Below are positions 1-7,758 of a DNA stretch of 64,000 nt, piece after piece. The notes beneath the pieces were generated by a model, which saw nothing but the letters and a program-made list of their open reading frames with translations, ran no database searches and was not told where the DNA came from. Origin of the DNA: Duganella aquatilis (lineage in GTDB: Bacteria; Pseudomonadota; Gammaproteobacteria; Burkholderiales; Burkholderiaceae_D). Location of the stretch: positions 62,001 to 126,000 of the forward strand of contig NZ_WKJL01000010.1 of NCBI RefSeq assembly GCF_009674565.1, in the 5' to 3' direction. Made by a program: the position numbers and the translations under genes. Numbering within the stretch: the first letter of the stretch is position 1; each line of letters starts with the position of its first letter.

Positions 1-938
1 GCTTGCGCGAGGCGCTGAAGGCGCTGTTCGAAGGCCGTTTCGGCCATGCTGAAAAAGCCGCGCTGCGCGCCTCCGAGCTGCCGGAAAACGCCGGCGTGGC
101 GGCGCTGATTGGCGCCCGTGCCGCGCACCGCATGCGCCAGTCGGCGCGCCGCGACCAGTGGCTGAACAAGCTGGTCGACGACAACGCGATGAAAACCGCG
201 CGCCTGATGACCATGACCGAACTGCTGGTCGACGACCATCAGCCGGAGCAGGCGCTGGAAGCGGTGCGCGAGCTGAACGCCAGCGGCACGCGTCACATCC
301 ATGCCTTGCAGATGTCCTTGAAAGCGCAGCAGCAGGCCAAGAACTGGCCGGAGGTGCTGCGTCTGGTGCGTTCGCTCGACAAGCACCGCGCGCTGCATCC
401 GGCCTTGTCGTCGCGCCTGCGCGAGCTGGCGTACGACGATTTGCTGTCCGACGCCAGCCACGATGCCGAATCGCTGCTGCGCGTGTGGTCGACGGTGCCG
501 TCGGCCGACCGCATCAAGCCCTACGTGGCCTGCCGCGCCGCGACCGCGCTGAATGCGCGCGGCCTGCACGACGAGGCGCGTCTGGTGGCGGAAGAATCGC
601 TGGCCGCCGACTGGGACGACCGCGTGGTGCGCACCTACCGCGAAGCCGCCGCACCGGCCGGCTCGGCCGCGCTGCTGCTGCAGATCGAACATTGCGAAAA
701 CTGGGCCAGCGCCCGCCCGACCGACGCCGAACTGGCGCTGACCCTGGGTTCGCTGTGCCTGAAGCAGAAACTGTGGGGCAAGGCGCAGCGCTACCTGGAG
801 CAGGCGCTGTCGGACGCCGCCGACCCGCACATGGTGCGCGAATCCCACCTGAAGCTGGCGCAACTGCACGAAGCGCTCGGCCAGGAAGAAGAGGCCGCCA
901 ACCACTACCGCCAGTGCGCGCTGGCAACTATCCTCTAA
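1..938 (+). CDS. hemY: HemY-like TPR protein, 5' end outside window
   Basis: The reading frame is open from the window edge, so the start lies upstream; about 311 residues remain. The visible part is all-helical with TPR-like repeats, for example the C-terminal stretch with ALTLGSLCLKQKLWGKAQRYLEQAL. This matches the C-terminal three quarters of HemY, a roughly 400-aa inner-membrane protein encoded with hemD/hemX and linked to late haem synthesis. The N-terminal two-helix membrane hairpin of HemY would be in the missing part. It ends in TAA just before a large palindrome and converges on the minus-strand MBL gene. The call rests on length, TPR pattern and composition; a different TPR protein is possible. 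Confidence 0.75.
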   Translation, partial: LREALKALFEGRFGHAEKAALRASELPENAGVAALIGARAAHRMRQSARRDQWLNKLVDDNAMKTARLMTMTELLVDDHQPEQALEAVRELNASGTRHIHALQMSLKAQQQAKNWPEVLRLVRSLDKHRALHPALSSRLRELAYDDLLSDASHDAESLLRVWSTVPSADRIKPYVACRAATALNARGLHDEARLVAEESLAADWDDRVVRTYREAAAPAGSAALLLQIEHCENWASARPTDAELALTLGSLCLKQKLWGKAQRYLEQALSDAADPHMVRESHLKLAQLHEALGQEEEAANHYRQCALATIL

Positions 939-942
939 ACCC

Positions 943-1036
943 AATCCGGGGTCAGTTCTGCCAATCGCACACGAGCTCTACCGTAGCAGCCGCTACGGTA
1001 GAGCTCGTGTGCGATTGGCAGAACTGACCCCGGATT
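943..1036. repeat. 94-nt near-perfect palindrome between convergent genes
   Basis: Two 45-nt arms (943-987 and 992-1036) are exact reverse complements around a 4-nt loop AGCC. The outer part reads AATCCGGGGTCAGTTCTGCC. It fills the gap between the convergent hemY and MBL genes, and its right arm touches the stop codon of the latter. It could fold in both transcripts and act as a bidirectional terminator, but there is no T-run. The size and perfection look more like a REP-type or miniature mobile element. Confidence 0.9.
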
Positions 1037-2097
1037 TATGCTGGGTCGGAGTCGACCGGGAAGCCTTCGATTTTCCAGCGCAGCATGCCGCCGGCGAGGT
1101 TGGCGACTTTGCTGAAGCCGGCCTTGGTCAGCAGCACGCTGGCTTGCGCCGAGCGCACGCCAGAGCGGCAGACGGCGACGATCGGCTGCTCGCGGTCGAA
1201 TTCGGCCATGCGCTCGTTCAGCTGCGACAGGGGCACCAGCGTGGCGCCATGCAGGTGGCCCAGGCGGTCGATGAATTCCGGCGCTTCGCGCACATCGACG
1301 ATCTGGACCTTGCTTTGCTGCTCCAGCAGGGCCATCGGCTCGATTTCCCATACGCCGCTGAAACGCAGGGTCAGCGGCGCCCAGCCCGGCGTGTCGGTCG
1401 GCGCGTCGCCTTGCGGCTGGCCGCAGCGCAGGTTGGCCGGCACCGCCACCGCCATCAGCTTCGGATGCGGCAGGTGCAGATTGTTCATGTGGCCGGTGAA
1501 GTCGCCCACGTCGACGTCGCCGCCCAGGCGCGGGTTGTAGCGCCGCTCCTCGGCCACGCTGGTGACGGTGATGCCGCGGTAGTCGTGGCCAGGGTAGAGC
1601 AGGCATGCGCCCGGCAAACTCAGGATCTGCTCGTGCACCGAGGCGAACAGCTGCTGCGGACTGCCTTGCTGGAAGTCGGTGCGGCCGCAGCCGCGTATCA
1701 GCAGGCTGTCGCCGGTGAAGGCCATGCTGGCGTCATCCAGCACATAGGTCAGGCAGCCGCTGGTGTGGCCGGGCGTGGCGCGCACCGTCAGGTGGCGGGC
1801 GCCGAAATCGATGCGGTCGCCGTGTTGCAGGGCGGTGTCGGCCTCGGTGGTGCCGGCGGCGGCCGAGATGGCGATGCGGCTGCCGCTGCGCTGGCGCAAA
1901 CGCCAGGCGCCGGTCACGTGGTCGGCGTGGACGTGGGTGTCCAGCGTCGCGATCAGCGTGAGGCCCAGTTCCTGCAACAGCGCCAGGTCGCGCGGCACCT
2001 GTTCGTAGACCGGATCGATCAGCAGCGCCTCGCCGCCGTCACCCAGCAGATAGGTGTAGGTGGAGGAGGTCGGGTCGAACAATTGGCGGAAAATCAT
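1036..2097 (-). CDS. Persulfide dioxygenase-like MBL fold fused to rhodanese
   Basis: This 353-aa protein has an N-terminal metallo-beta-lactamase domain (about 1-235) with HVHADH at 55-60, TPGHT at 108-112, GD at 129-130 and PGHD at 169-172, the metal-binding pattern of ETHE1-type persulfide dioxygenases. A rhodanese domain follows (about 255-350) with the active-site loop CRSGVRS at 310-316. Known PDO-rhodanese fusions of this order oxidise glutathione persulfide and recycle sulfane sulfur in the cytoplasm, so a role in sulfide detoxification is inferred. The start ATG at 2097 gives a normal N-terminus (MIFRQLFDP). The stop abuts the palindrome. The upstream flank is the left edge of the prophage insertion. 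Confidence 0.88.
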   Translation of the reverse strand: MIFRQLFDPTSSTYTYLLGDGGEALLIDPVYEQVPRDLALLQELGLTLIATLDTHVHADHVTGAWRLRQRSGSRIAISAAAGTTEADTALQHGDRIDFGARHLTVRATPGHTSGCLTYVLDDASMAFTGDSLLIRGCGRTDFQQGSPQQLFASVHEQILSLPGACLLYPGHDYRGITVTSVAEERRYNPRLGGDVDVGDFTGHMNNLHLPHPKLMAVAVPANLRCGQPQGDAPTDTPGWAPLTLRFSGVWEIEPMALLEQQSKVQIVDVREAPEFIDRLGHLHGATLVPLSQLNERMAEFDREQPIVAVCRSGVRSAQASVLLTKAGFSKVANLAGGMLRWKIEGFPVDSDPA

Positions 2098-2389
2098 AAT
2101 TCGGTATCTGAATAAGAACAGCCTTCATCATAACAAATGTTCAACGGTGTTGCGCCGCACAAGCCGCCTGTACTTCGATATAACGTCAAGGATTCGCCAT
2201 ACAGCCTTTACCTACAGGCTGATTTTTGCCAGATTGGCATTTGGGCGAAACCTGGGCGAAAATCGTAGAGCCGCCCCCAGATGTGGTCGAAGTGATAAAG
2301 TGTGAATCTTTCACGCAGGCAAGCTGCTATCCTAAACGCCGACAGCCGAGTTCGGTCAAAAGCAGTCCAAAGTTTTATTGAGGGATGAT
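2098..2389. other. Intergenic left junction of the prophage
   Basis: No convincing gene is seen here. The stretch holds, in order, TTCGATATAACGTC at 2174-2187 (one mismatch from the ppa promoter region at 42943-42956), the inverted repeat CAGCCT-N8-AGGCTG at 2202-2221, the inverted repeat TGCCA-gat-TGGCA at 2227-2239, and the direct repeat half at 2243-2262. This concentration of short repeats at the host/prophage boundary suggests an attachment-site region, but the exact core cannot be fixed from one sequence. Confidence 0.4.
2243..2262 (+). repeat. Left copy of imperfect direct repeat (candidate attL)
   Basis: GGGCGAAACCTGGGCGAAAA here matches GGGCGAATTATGGGCGAAAA at 42821-42840 at 17 of 20 positions in the same orientation. 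The two copies bracket everything phage-like in the window. They could be remnants of att or integrase arm sites; chance is not excluded. Confidence 0.4.
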
Positions 2390-2626
2390 ATGCACCTTGT
2401 CACTATTTTAGGTATCGCGGGTTGCGCCTTAGCGATGGTTAGTTTCGCTTGGCAGAAGAAATGGCTACCCTCCCTTGCATATGCCTTCGGGTTAAGCTAT
2501 TTTATTTTCGACAAGGTATATCCATCTCTGCTACCGGACTATTTGGTTCTCGGATTTTCCGTCGCGTTTCTAGTCTTAGCTTTAATCTTTTGCTGGCAGT
2601 CTTTCTCTAGTAGAAGAGTCGGCTAG
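2390..2626 (+). CDS. Small membrane protein, unknown
   Basis: This is a 78-aa protein from ATG 2390, with GAGG 6 nt upstream deciding the start over a TTG at 2378. It is hydrophobic almost throughout, with about three membrane-spanning stretches (3-21, 28-45 and 53-70) separated by short charged loops (QKKW). It is AT-richer than the host genes and lies between the candidate left attachment region and the integrase, which suggests prophage cargo. I do not recognise the family. Confidence 0.6.
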   Translation: MHLVTILGIAGCALAMVSFAWQKKWLPSLAYAFGLSYFIFDKVYPSLLPDYLVLGFSVAFLVLALIFCWQSFSSRRVG

Positions 2627-2677
2627 CGGCCAACAGCAGACTCTCGAAATCACCCCACAATTATTTTATCGAAAAAA

Positions 2678-3028
2678 ATGCTACGTATCGTTTCTGTTTT
2701 CGCCATCACAATTGCTGCTTTGATGACCGCTTTTCCTGCGCAGGCGGTGTTTGGAGATACTCGCCCGGCTGAGCTAGCTACCGCAGACAAAGAACTAAAT
2801 GCTACATATGCAGATCTGATGAAACAGCTGCGAAAGGAAGAACAGGAAAAGCTCAAAAAGGCTCAGCGGATTTGGATTTCGCTTCGCGAGGCGGACTGTA
2901 AATGGGCCAGCGCGGCGGAACCACTCGATTGCATGATAGATAGAACTTTACATCGAACAGAAGAGCTAAAGGGCAGCATGTTTTGGGCACCGAATGGCGA
3001 ATACACTAGTCTTGACTTGCAAAAATGA
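2678..3028 (+). CDS. LprI-like (DUF1311) secreted protein
   Basis: This 116-aa protein starts with a Sec signal peptide (1-23, ending PAQA) and continues with a helical LprI/YecT-type domain. The signature is the DKELNATYADLM segment followed by LKKAQRIWISLREADC. Members of this family are periplasmic or surface proteins, and mycobacterial LprI inhibits lysozyme. One of the usual paired cysteines (before the DKELN helix) is missing, while the READC and LDC cysteines are present. It sits in the cargo block at the left end of the prophage, so a lysogenic conversion role in envelope protection is plausible but inferred. Confidence 0.7.
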   Translation: MLRIVSVFAITIAALMTAFPAQAVFGDTRPAELATADKELNATYADLMKQLRKEEQEKLKKAQRIWISLREADCKWASAAEPLDCMIDRTLHRTEELKGSMFWAPNGEYTSLDLQK

Positions 3029-3145
3029 CAGACTCTAACCGGCCAAAAGCAGACGGCATCAAATAACGAATTAGATGAAACCACTGTTATAGGATTTGGC
3101 CACCGCCAGCCAGTAACCTCCCCGATAAACTGTCCCCCTCCTACG

Positions 3146-3550
3146 ATGAGACGTCGATTAAGCGCAGTTTTTGTATTTCTTATTTTTCCCGCGTTGATAT
3201 TGTGGGCGTATGATTTTCTTCAATGTGCGGTGGGTGGTTATTTAATTGACGATGCGTCCGAGCGAGCACTAGCTATATTCGGATTCCCATTAATGCTAAC
3301 TCAAGCAGTAATTTCCACATTGATTCTGTTGCCATCAATGGTGTTCTTAAAGGCACGAATCGGGACAATGCGTAGCTCGCTCATAGTCGCCGCAGTTGCC
3401 GCAACTTGCATTTCTCTTATGCTTCATGATGGAGAAACTGGTGATTCAGTCCTTGGAGCTATAGGTTACTTCGGCTTGCCGCTGACGTTTGCATGGGGAG
3501 TGGCAGGTGTCATTGCAAATACACTTTGGTTCACGCCTAATCGACATTAG
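3146..3550 (+). CDS. Small polytopic membrane protein, unknown
   Basis: This 134-aa protein has four predicted membrane spans: about 6-24, 44-66, 77-91 and 107-126. The loops are short and there is no recognisable domain. It is AT-rich and belongs to the same forward-facing cargo block as the two upstream genes, 70 nt before the converging integrase end. The family is not recognised; it could be a superinfection or conversion gene by position only. Confidence 0.55.
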   Translation: MRRRLSAVFVFLIFPALILWAYDFLQCAVGGYLIDDASERALAIFGFPLMLTQAVISTLILLPSMVFLKARIGTMRSSLIVAAVAATCISLMLHDGETGDSVLGAIGYFGLPLTFAWGVAGVIANTLWFTPNRH

Positions 3551-3626
3551 ATAATCGGCAATGCACTCCGTAGATAAGAGAACTTCCGCTTTGGGGTGGA
3601 ACCCGTCATTCGCACCAAAGCCAGTG

Positions 3627-4817
3627 CTAGCGGCCGGGGCGGGCCGCAGCCTTCCGTTCGACAATCTTCTCAAAAAAATCTGGTAGAGCATTGTCCTCCA
3701 GCTCAATCCACTTTCCGTAGGTCTTTGTCACCATCGTAGTGTCCTTGTGCCCCATCTGCTTGGCAACATACAGTGGGTTCGAGCCGCTCGATAGCAGCGT
3801 GGAGGCGAACGTGTGCCGCGTTTGGTACAGTACCCTTTGCCGGACGCCGGCCTTCTTCAAGGTGGCATTCCACCGGGTGGAGATGCGGGAGGAGTCCTGC
3901 CATCCGGCATTGTGATACGGGTCGTGGAAGACAAGGTCATTCTCCAGCGAGGTGAACTGGCGCTGGTCGAGGATGGCTTGCAGCGCGCCTCGTCGCAGAT
4001 CGATCAAGCGGCGCCCGGCGTCAGTTTTAGTTTCCTCCCTGGTGACCCGAACGACGCGCGCTCGCTCGACCAGCACTGTGTTGCCGACCAGGTCGATGGA
4101 GCTCCACTTCAGTGCCATGTATTCGCTCGGACGCATGCCGGTAGCGAAAGCGAACAGGAACATGTTGCGCTCCTGTGGCTTGGCGGCGGCTAATATCGCC
4201 TTGATCTCGGCCGCGCTGAACGGGTCGACCTCGTAGTCGACCCGCTTCGCTTCCTTGGGGAGCAGCTTGTTCAGCTTCACGCGGTCCAGCGGATTGCCTG
4301 TGATCAGGTCGTCGTTCACCGCCTGCTCAAGCGCGCCCCGCAGCGGTATCAAGAGTTGCCGGATGCTCCGAGCTTTGAGGTTCAGGCCCGTGATCCACTC
4401 GCGCAACAGCGCCGGCGTCAGATTTACCAATAGCGTGTTGTCGAAGCGCTTGAGGTAGGTCGTGTATGACGTCGTGTATTTGACGAACGTGCTGGGCGCC
4501 AGCGTGCGCTCTGCCAGCTTGAGTTGCTCGCGCACCAGCTGGCCGATGGTGAGGCGCTCCGCCGTGCGGGCCAGGCCGAGTTTCTCCAGCTGGCCGGAGT
4601 CGGGAAAGTACTTCGCGTAGTTGAACGTGCCCAGCTCGATCGCATTCAGTATCTCGCCGCGCAGCCGTTCAGCGAACCGGATGTTCGGCTTGGTGTGCGG
4701 GATCTTCAGCGTCTCCCTGCACTCCATACCGCGATACATGAACTTGATCCGGATCGACTGGCTGCCGACCCCGCTGCGCAGCTCAACGCCGCGTGATGTG
4801 GCTTTCTCTACTCCCAT
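3627..4817 (-). CDS. int: Prophage tyrosine integrase
   Basis: The start is taken as ATG 4817 (MGVEKATSRGVELR), which leaves a 10-nt overlap with the excisionase end; longer frames only add excisionase-overlapping sequence. The 396-aa protein has an N-terminal arm-type DNA-binding domain of the DUF3596 kind (KFMYRGMECRETL), a SAM-like core-binding domain around 90-190, and a C-terminal catalytic domain with Arg in TGMRPSEY, the box TRHTFASTLL, then GHKDTTMVTKTYGKW carrying the nucleophilic Tyr. It would integrate and, with the excisionase, excise the phage genome. It is the last gene of a nine-gene overlapping operon, so its expression is probably tied to that whole transcript. Confidence 0.93.
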   Translation of the reverse strand: MGVEKATSRGVELRSGVGSQSIRIKFMYRGMECRETLKIPHTKPNIRFAERLRGEILNAIELGTFNYAKYFPDSGQLEKLGLARTAERLTIGQLVREQLKLAERTLAPSTFVKYTTSYTTYLKRFDNTLLVNLTPALLREWITGLNLKARSIRQLLIPLRGALEQAVNDDLITGNPLDRVKLNKLLPKEAKRVDYEVDPFSAAEIKAILAAAKPQERNMFLFAFATGMRPSEYMALKWSSIDLVGNTVLVERARVVRVTREETKTDAGRRLIDLRRGALQAILDQRQFTSLENDLVFHDPYHNAGWQDSSRISTRWNATLKKAGVRQRVLYQTRHTFASTLLSSGSNPLYVAKQMGHKDTTMVTKTYGKWIELEDNALPDFFEKIVERKAAARPGR

Positions 4818-5080
4818 TTTTCGATCCACTGCTCGACCGCGCGCAGGTTGATCCAGACCCTGCCGTCGACCACCTTGCACTCACGGCCGTTGAGCCATTT
4901 GCCGGCCTTGCGGCGCGCCTGGACGGCGTCCACGGAATCACCGGCGATCTCGACGTAGCGCTCGAGCTTTACCCAGGTCATGGGTTGGCCGGCGAGGGCG
5001 GCCTTGACAGCTGCGGCCTCCCCAATCTTCTCGATGCGCTCGACGAGCCGTGCAACCATCTCGACGTCACTCAGGTTCAT
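4808..5080 (-). CDS. xis: Excisionase-like protein
   Basis: This 90-aa protein has a C-terminal winged-helix excisionase-like pattern: MTWVKLERYVEIAGDSVDAV, ARRKAGKWL, then VDGRVWINLRAVEQWIEKW. Proteins with this pattern are regularly encoded directly before arm-type phage integrases and direct them toward excision. It overlaps the integrase start by 10 nt and the upstream Lar-like gene by 14 nt, so all three are translationally coupled. The N-terminal 40 residues form a helical extension of unknown role. Confidence 0.8.
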   Translation of the reverse strand: MNLSDVEMVARLVERIEKIGEAAAVKAALAGQPMTWVKLERYVEIAGDSVDAVQARRKAGKWLNGRECKVVDGRVWINLRAVEQWIEKWE

Positions 5081-5480
5081 TCGACAATTCTCCTTTCATT
5101 GTGGTGCTGGCGCTGGCCAGCTGGATGTGTTTGATCATTTCGGCGGCGAACTGCACGGTGCCGGCCATCTTGCCGGCGGCGAAGTCTTCCTCGTCGACGT
5201 CGGCGGGCGCGGCGGACTGCTCGTCGATCAGCTGGCGCGCGATCGCGTTTACGGCCTTGAGCAGCGACTCCGAATCGAGAGCGGTGGCGGACGCCACCCC
5301 CGGCGCCGCGCGGCGGTTCCATAGCGCTTCCGCCTGCGCCGGCGTGCGCGACCCGAAGACGTTGAACTTGCAGTCGCTGGTGGTGCTGGAGCACATCACG
5401 TCGTAGCCCTCCATCTCGCCGTCCGGATAGTGCTCCGCCGGACTGCCGCAGAATGGGCATGGTTTCAGTCGTGAGCTCAT
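5067..5480 (-). CDS. Lar-like zinc-ribbon protein
   Basis: This 137-aa protein starts at ATG 5480, whose ATGA overlaps the upstream stop. The N-terminus carries LKPCPFCGSPAEH, then a second Cys pair (MCSSTTSDC) and AEALWNRRA, the pattern of Lar/restriction-alleviation-type phage proteins. Rac prophage Lar modifies type I restriction-modification activity, so an anti-restriction role is a family-based guess. The C-terminal half is helical and acidic with no recognised domain. Confidence 0.65.
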   Translation of the reverse strand: MSSRLKPCPFCGSPAEHYPDGEMEGYDVMCSSTTSDCKFNVFGSRTPAQAEALWNRRAAPGVASATALDSESLLKAVNAIARQLIDEQSAAPADVDEEDFAAGKMAGTVQFAAEMIKHIQLASASTTMKGELSNEPE

Positions 5481-6064
5481 AAGGCGCCCTCCGGTGTGGT
5501 GCTGACCAGGTGCAGTTTCGGTTTCTCGTCCAGCATGTGGAAGGCGGCCGGCCCGAAGACATCGACCAGCACCTTCTCGGTCGCGGCGCGGCCGGTGGCG
5601 CTGTCGGCCATGGTGATGACGATCTCCAGGTGGGCGCTGTTGAACAGCGCCCCGTCGTTGAACTCCTCGCGTCGGCGTGCCGCTGAATCCTCGCGGCAGT
5701 AGCCGGCCACGATCATCACCAGGCCGGCGCCTGGCGTGATGTCGGCGCGGTCGGCCACGTTCACGTTCAACAGATCCAGGCGCTGCTCGAAGGTGGTGGC
5801 CGCGTCGAATGCCGGCGCCAGATCCAGCAGCTGGCGGCCGAGCGCGCGGCGCCGCTCGATGCCCGCATGCCAGAACGGATTGATGTTCTCGTGCCGCGCG
5901 CGGTAGGTGGCCGCCCGAGCGCGGTCGAACGGCGAGCCGGCATCCAGTACCTTGGCCTGGCGCAGCAGCATCGCCCGGGTCGCGCTGGCGCGGTCCAACA
6001 GTACCTGGTGCTGACGGATGGACCGCCGCAGGCGCAGGAACTGCGTGACGATTTGCGCGCTCAC
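5477..6064 (-). CDS. Hypothetical phage protein
   Basis: The 195-aa protein starts at GTG 6064, supported by GGGAGG a few nt upstream and by the GTGA overlap with the preceding stop. The N-terminal third is basic and helical (RLRRSIRQHQVLLDRAS), the middle contains HENINPFWHAGIERRRALGRQL, and the C-terminal part looks alpha/beta. No family is recognised. It lies in the middle of the accessory operon leading to int. Confidence 0.6.
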   Translation of the reverse strand: MSAQIVTQFLRLRRSIRQHQVLLDRASATRAMLLRQAKVLDAGSPFDRARAATYRARHENINPFWHAGIERRRALGRQLLDLAPAFDAATTFEQRLDLLNVNVADRADITPGAGLVMIVAGYCREDSAARRREEFNDGALFNSAHLEIVITMADSATGRAATEKVLVDVFGPAAFHMLDEKPKLHLVSTTPEGAL

Positions 6065-6444
6065 TTGCCACCTCCCGCGCGCTGCTGGCGCTGGCCGTCG
6101 CGGATGCCTTTGGCGTAGGCTTGTCGCGTGTCCATGATCAGCGCGCGCGGCACCTTCACCCAATACCACGCGCGGTGCGCACCGGCGGCGGCAAGGTTGA
6201 GCGGGATCGGCATCATCACAGCGTCGCCGGTGCGCCAGTCGACCCACGCGACGCCGTAGCCGGCCGGGATCAGGCAACCATGGTCGACCGTGCGCACCAG
6301 CAGCGTCGTCTGCACGTCGGGACGGTGGTGCTGCTGGCAGCGCGGGCAGCACTCCCACGCACGGGCAGCGCCGCCGGCCGTCAGTCGGTAGCGGCTCGGC
6401 GCCGGCCGGTGGCCCAGCATGCTGCAGACGAAGGCGCGCATCAT
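6061..6444 (-). CDS. Hypothetical protein with CPRC motif
   Basis: The start is the first of two adjacent ATGs at 6444, preceded by GGAGG; its ATGA overlaps the upstream stop. The 127-aa product has ECCPRCQQHH at about 32-41, a possible metal-binding knuckle, followed by a beta-rich middle (VRTVDHGCLIPAGYGVAWVD) and a basic C-terminus. The function is unknown. Both ends overlap neighbours by 4 nt. Confidence 0.6.
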   Translation of the reverse strand: MMRAFVCSMLGHRPAPSRYRLTAGGAARAWECCPRCQQHHRPDVQTTLLVRTVDHGCLIPAGYGVAWVDWRTGDAVMMPIPLNLAAAGAHRAWYWVKVPRALIMDTRQAYAKGIRDGQRQQRAGGGK

Positions 6445-6680
6445 GCTGCACCTCCGAGGCACTGACGTTCGACGCACACCACCAGCTCGTCCGAGATCTG
6501 CTGCGCCAGCCAGAGAAGGCTGTCAGGTCCTTCCGGGGGCTGCATGGCGAGCAGCAGCGCGGCCAGCTGGCGCGCGCGCATGATGGCGTGATCGTTCAAA
6601 TCACCGGTGGTGATGCTAACGTTGGAGTAGGGGGCCTCGAACACCAGGTCAGCAGCCGGCGGCACAAAGCGCGCGTTCAT
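6441..6680 (-). CDS. Hypothetical small phage protein
   Basis: This 79-aa protein begins MNARFVPPAADL and ends with a Cys-containing tail (CVERQCLGG). The middle is helical. ATGA overlaps link it to both neighbours. It shares the MN-plus-short-linker start with the next three genes upstream; they may be diverged relatives or may merely share a translation-initiation context. Confidence 0.55.
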   Translation of the reverse strand: MNARFVPPAADLVFEAPYSNVSITTGDLNDHAIMRARQLAALLLAMQPPEGPDSLLWLAQQISDELVVCVERQCLGGAA

Positions 6681-6985
6681 TGAGCACCTCGCTGCAGGCT
6701 GGCCAGCTTCTGCTTGGCCGTGTCCGCGGTAGCCTCGAAGTCGGCAGCCATTTCGTCTGCAGCCATCTCGCCGATGGCGGCCAGCTTGCTGATCAGATTC
6801 ACGCGCAGCGACAACTGACCGTGCGTAAGCTTCTCGACTTTTGCTAGCTCTTTGATGGCCGCCATGATCGGCGCCAACCGGTCATTCGTCCAAGATGCGG
6901 CGACCTGCGCCTGATCGGCGACTTCGCTTAGGGCTTCGATCTGATGCATCGCTGCAGCAGATGCTGTGGTAGCGCGCGAGTTCAT
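6677..6985 (-). CDS. Hypothetical helical phage protein
   Basis: The 102-aa product starts MNSRATTAS and is almost entirely alpha-helical, with Ala-rich segments (KLAAIGEMAADEMAADFEA). There are no cysteines and no membrane segment. It overlaps both neighbours by ATGA. No family is recognised. Confidence 0.55.
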   Translation of the reverse strand: MNSRATTASAAAMHQIEALSEVADQAQVAASWTNDRLAPIMAAIKELAKVEKLTHGQLSLRVNLISKLAAIGEMAADEMAADFEATADTAKQKLASLQRGAQ

Positions 6986-7380
6986 GGCTGCACCTCGTCG
7001 CGCAGTTTATCGGCGGACCCACTGATGTCGTCCGTGATCAGTTCGCACACCTCGGCGGCCATGTTCGTGAGCACGTTGACGGTGTAGCTGCCGAGCGGCG
7101 GCTCCATGGCTGGATTCTCCGCGTCGAAGGTATCGGCGACCACGCAGTTGCCCGCCACGATGCGCAAGACGGCGCCCAGGCCGGCGGTAAGCGTGGCGAT
7201 GCGATTCAAGTTGCGCAGGTAGGGCTCAACGCTGACGCCAGCGCCGCGTGTTTGCAGGATCAGTTCTTCAGCGAACTGGCCGAAGGCCTGCTCGTACACC
7301 GAGACGCGATCCTTCGGCATCGCCTGCGCGGCGGCCTGTTTCAGGGCTGCAGCTGCGGCTGGAGTGACGCGGGCGTTCAT
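6982..7380 (-). CDS. Hypothetical phage protein
   Basis: This is a 132-aa helical protein starting MNARVTPAAAAALKQAA. It contains the hydrophobic stretch IATLTAGLGAVLRIVAGNCVV at about 61-81, probably a buried helix and possibly membrane-associated. It is coupled by ATGA overlaps to its neighbours. The function is unknown. Confidence 0.55.
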   Translation of the reverse strand: MNARVTPAAAAALKQAAAQAMPKDRVSVYEQAFGQFAEELILQTRGAGVSVEPYLRNLNRIATLTAGLGAVLRIVAGNCVVADTFDAENPAMEPPLGSYTVNVLTNMAAEVCELITDDISGSADKLRDEVQP

Positions 7381-7673
7381 GCGGCCACCTGTTCGGTTTG
7401 TTCCAGGTTCGCCTCGATTTCTTTGCCGGCTTCTTTGATCAGCAGCATGCTGCGGCGCGCGCCGACTGCGAGCGCATCAACGCGCAGGAGGGCGCGCTGG
7501 ACGTCGGGCGTGGTGATTTCATCGATCTGTTCGTGCAGCATTTCGAGCAGAGCTTCGGCGTTGGCTGCCAGGGCGCCGATGTCCCAAGCGTGTTGTTTTG
7601 CCTGCGATACGAGTAGCGTTGTGTTTACTGCATGTTTCGCTTGTAAACGTGGTTGGTTGGTGTTAGAGTTCAT
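7377..7673 (-). CDS. Hypothetical phage protein, first gene of int operon
   Basis: The 98-aa helical product starts MNSNTNQPRLQ, with GGAG 9 nt before the ATG. The C-terminal half (RRSMLLIKEAGKEIEANLEQ) resembles the ends of the downstream orphans in composition. It appears to be the first gene of the overlapping run that ends in int, so its leader should hold the operon promoter. No clear sigma-70 pair was found in the 85 nt upstream. Confidence 0.55.
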   Translation of the reverse strand: MNSNTNQPRLQAKHAVNTTLLVSQAKQHAWDIGALAANAEALLEMLHEQIDEITTPDVQRALLRVDALAVGARRSMLLIKEAGKEIEANLEQTEQVAA

Positions 7674-7701
7674 TTATTGGCTCCATTTGAGTGGTGTCAA
7701 G

Positions 7702-7755
7702 AGCCCTGAATCGATCTGCTCCCCAGCGTTCTCGATTCGGGGCTTTGTTTTTTCT
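7702..7755 (+). terminator. Terminator-like hairpin
   Basis: A 13-bp stem pairs AGCCCTGAATCGA at 7702-7714 with TCGATTCGGGGCT at 7732-7744 with one G-T pair. It is followed on the plus strand by TTTGTTTTTTC. It separates the small RHH gene from the int operon and would stop plus-strand (antisense) transcription entering from the int side. Confidence 0.6.
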
Positions 7756-7758
7756 GCG

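Noticed and set aside
1009-2115. 368-codon plus-strand frame starting in the palindrome
   Set aside because: It is antisense to the MBL-rhodanese protein, whose catalytic motifs are complete.
3551-3626. Search for an attachment core directly after the int gene
   Set aside because: No convincing match to the right-end region 42472-42552 was found by eye, and no tRNA gene is present at either end.
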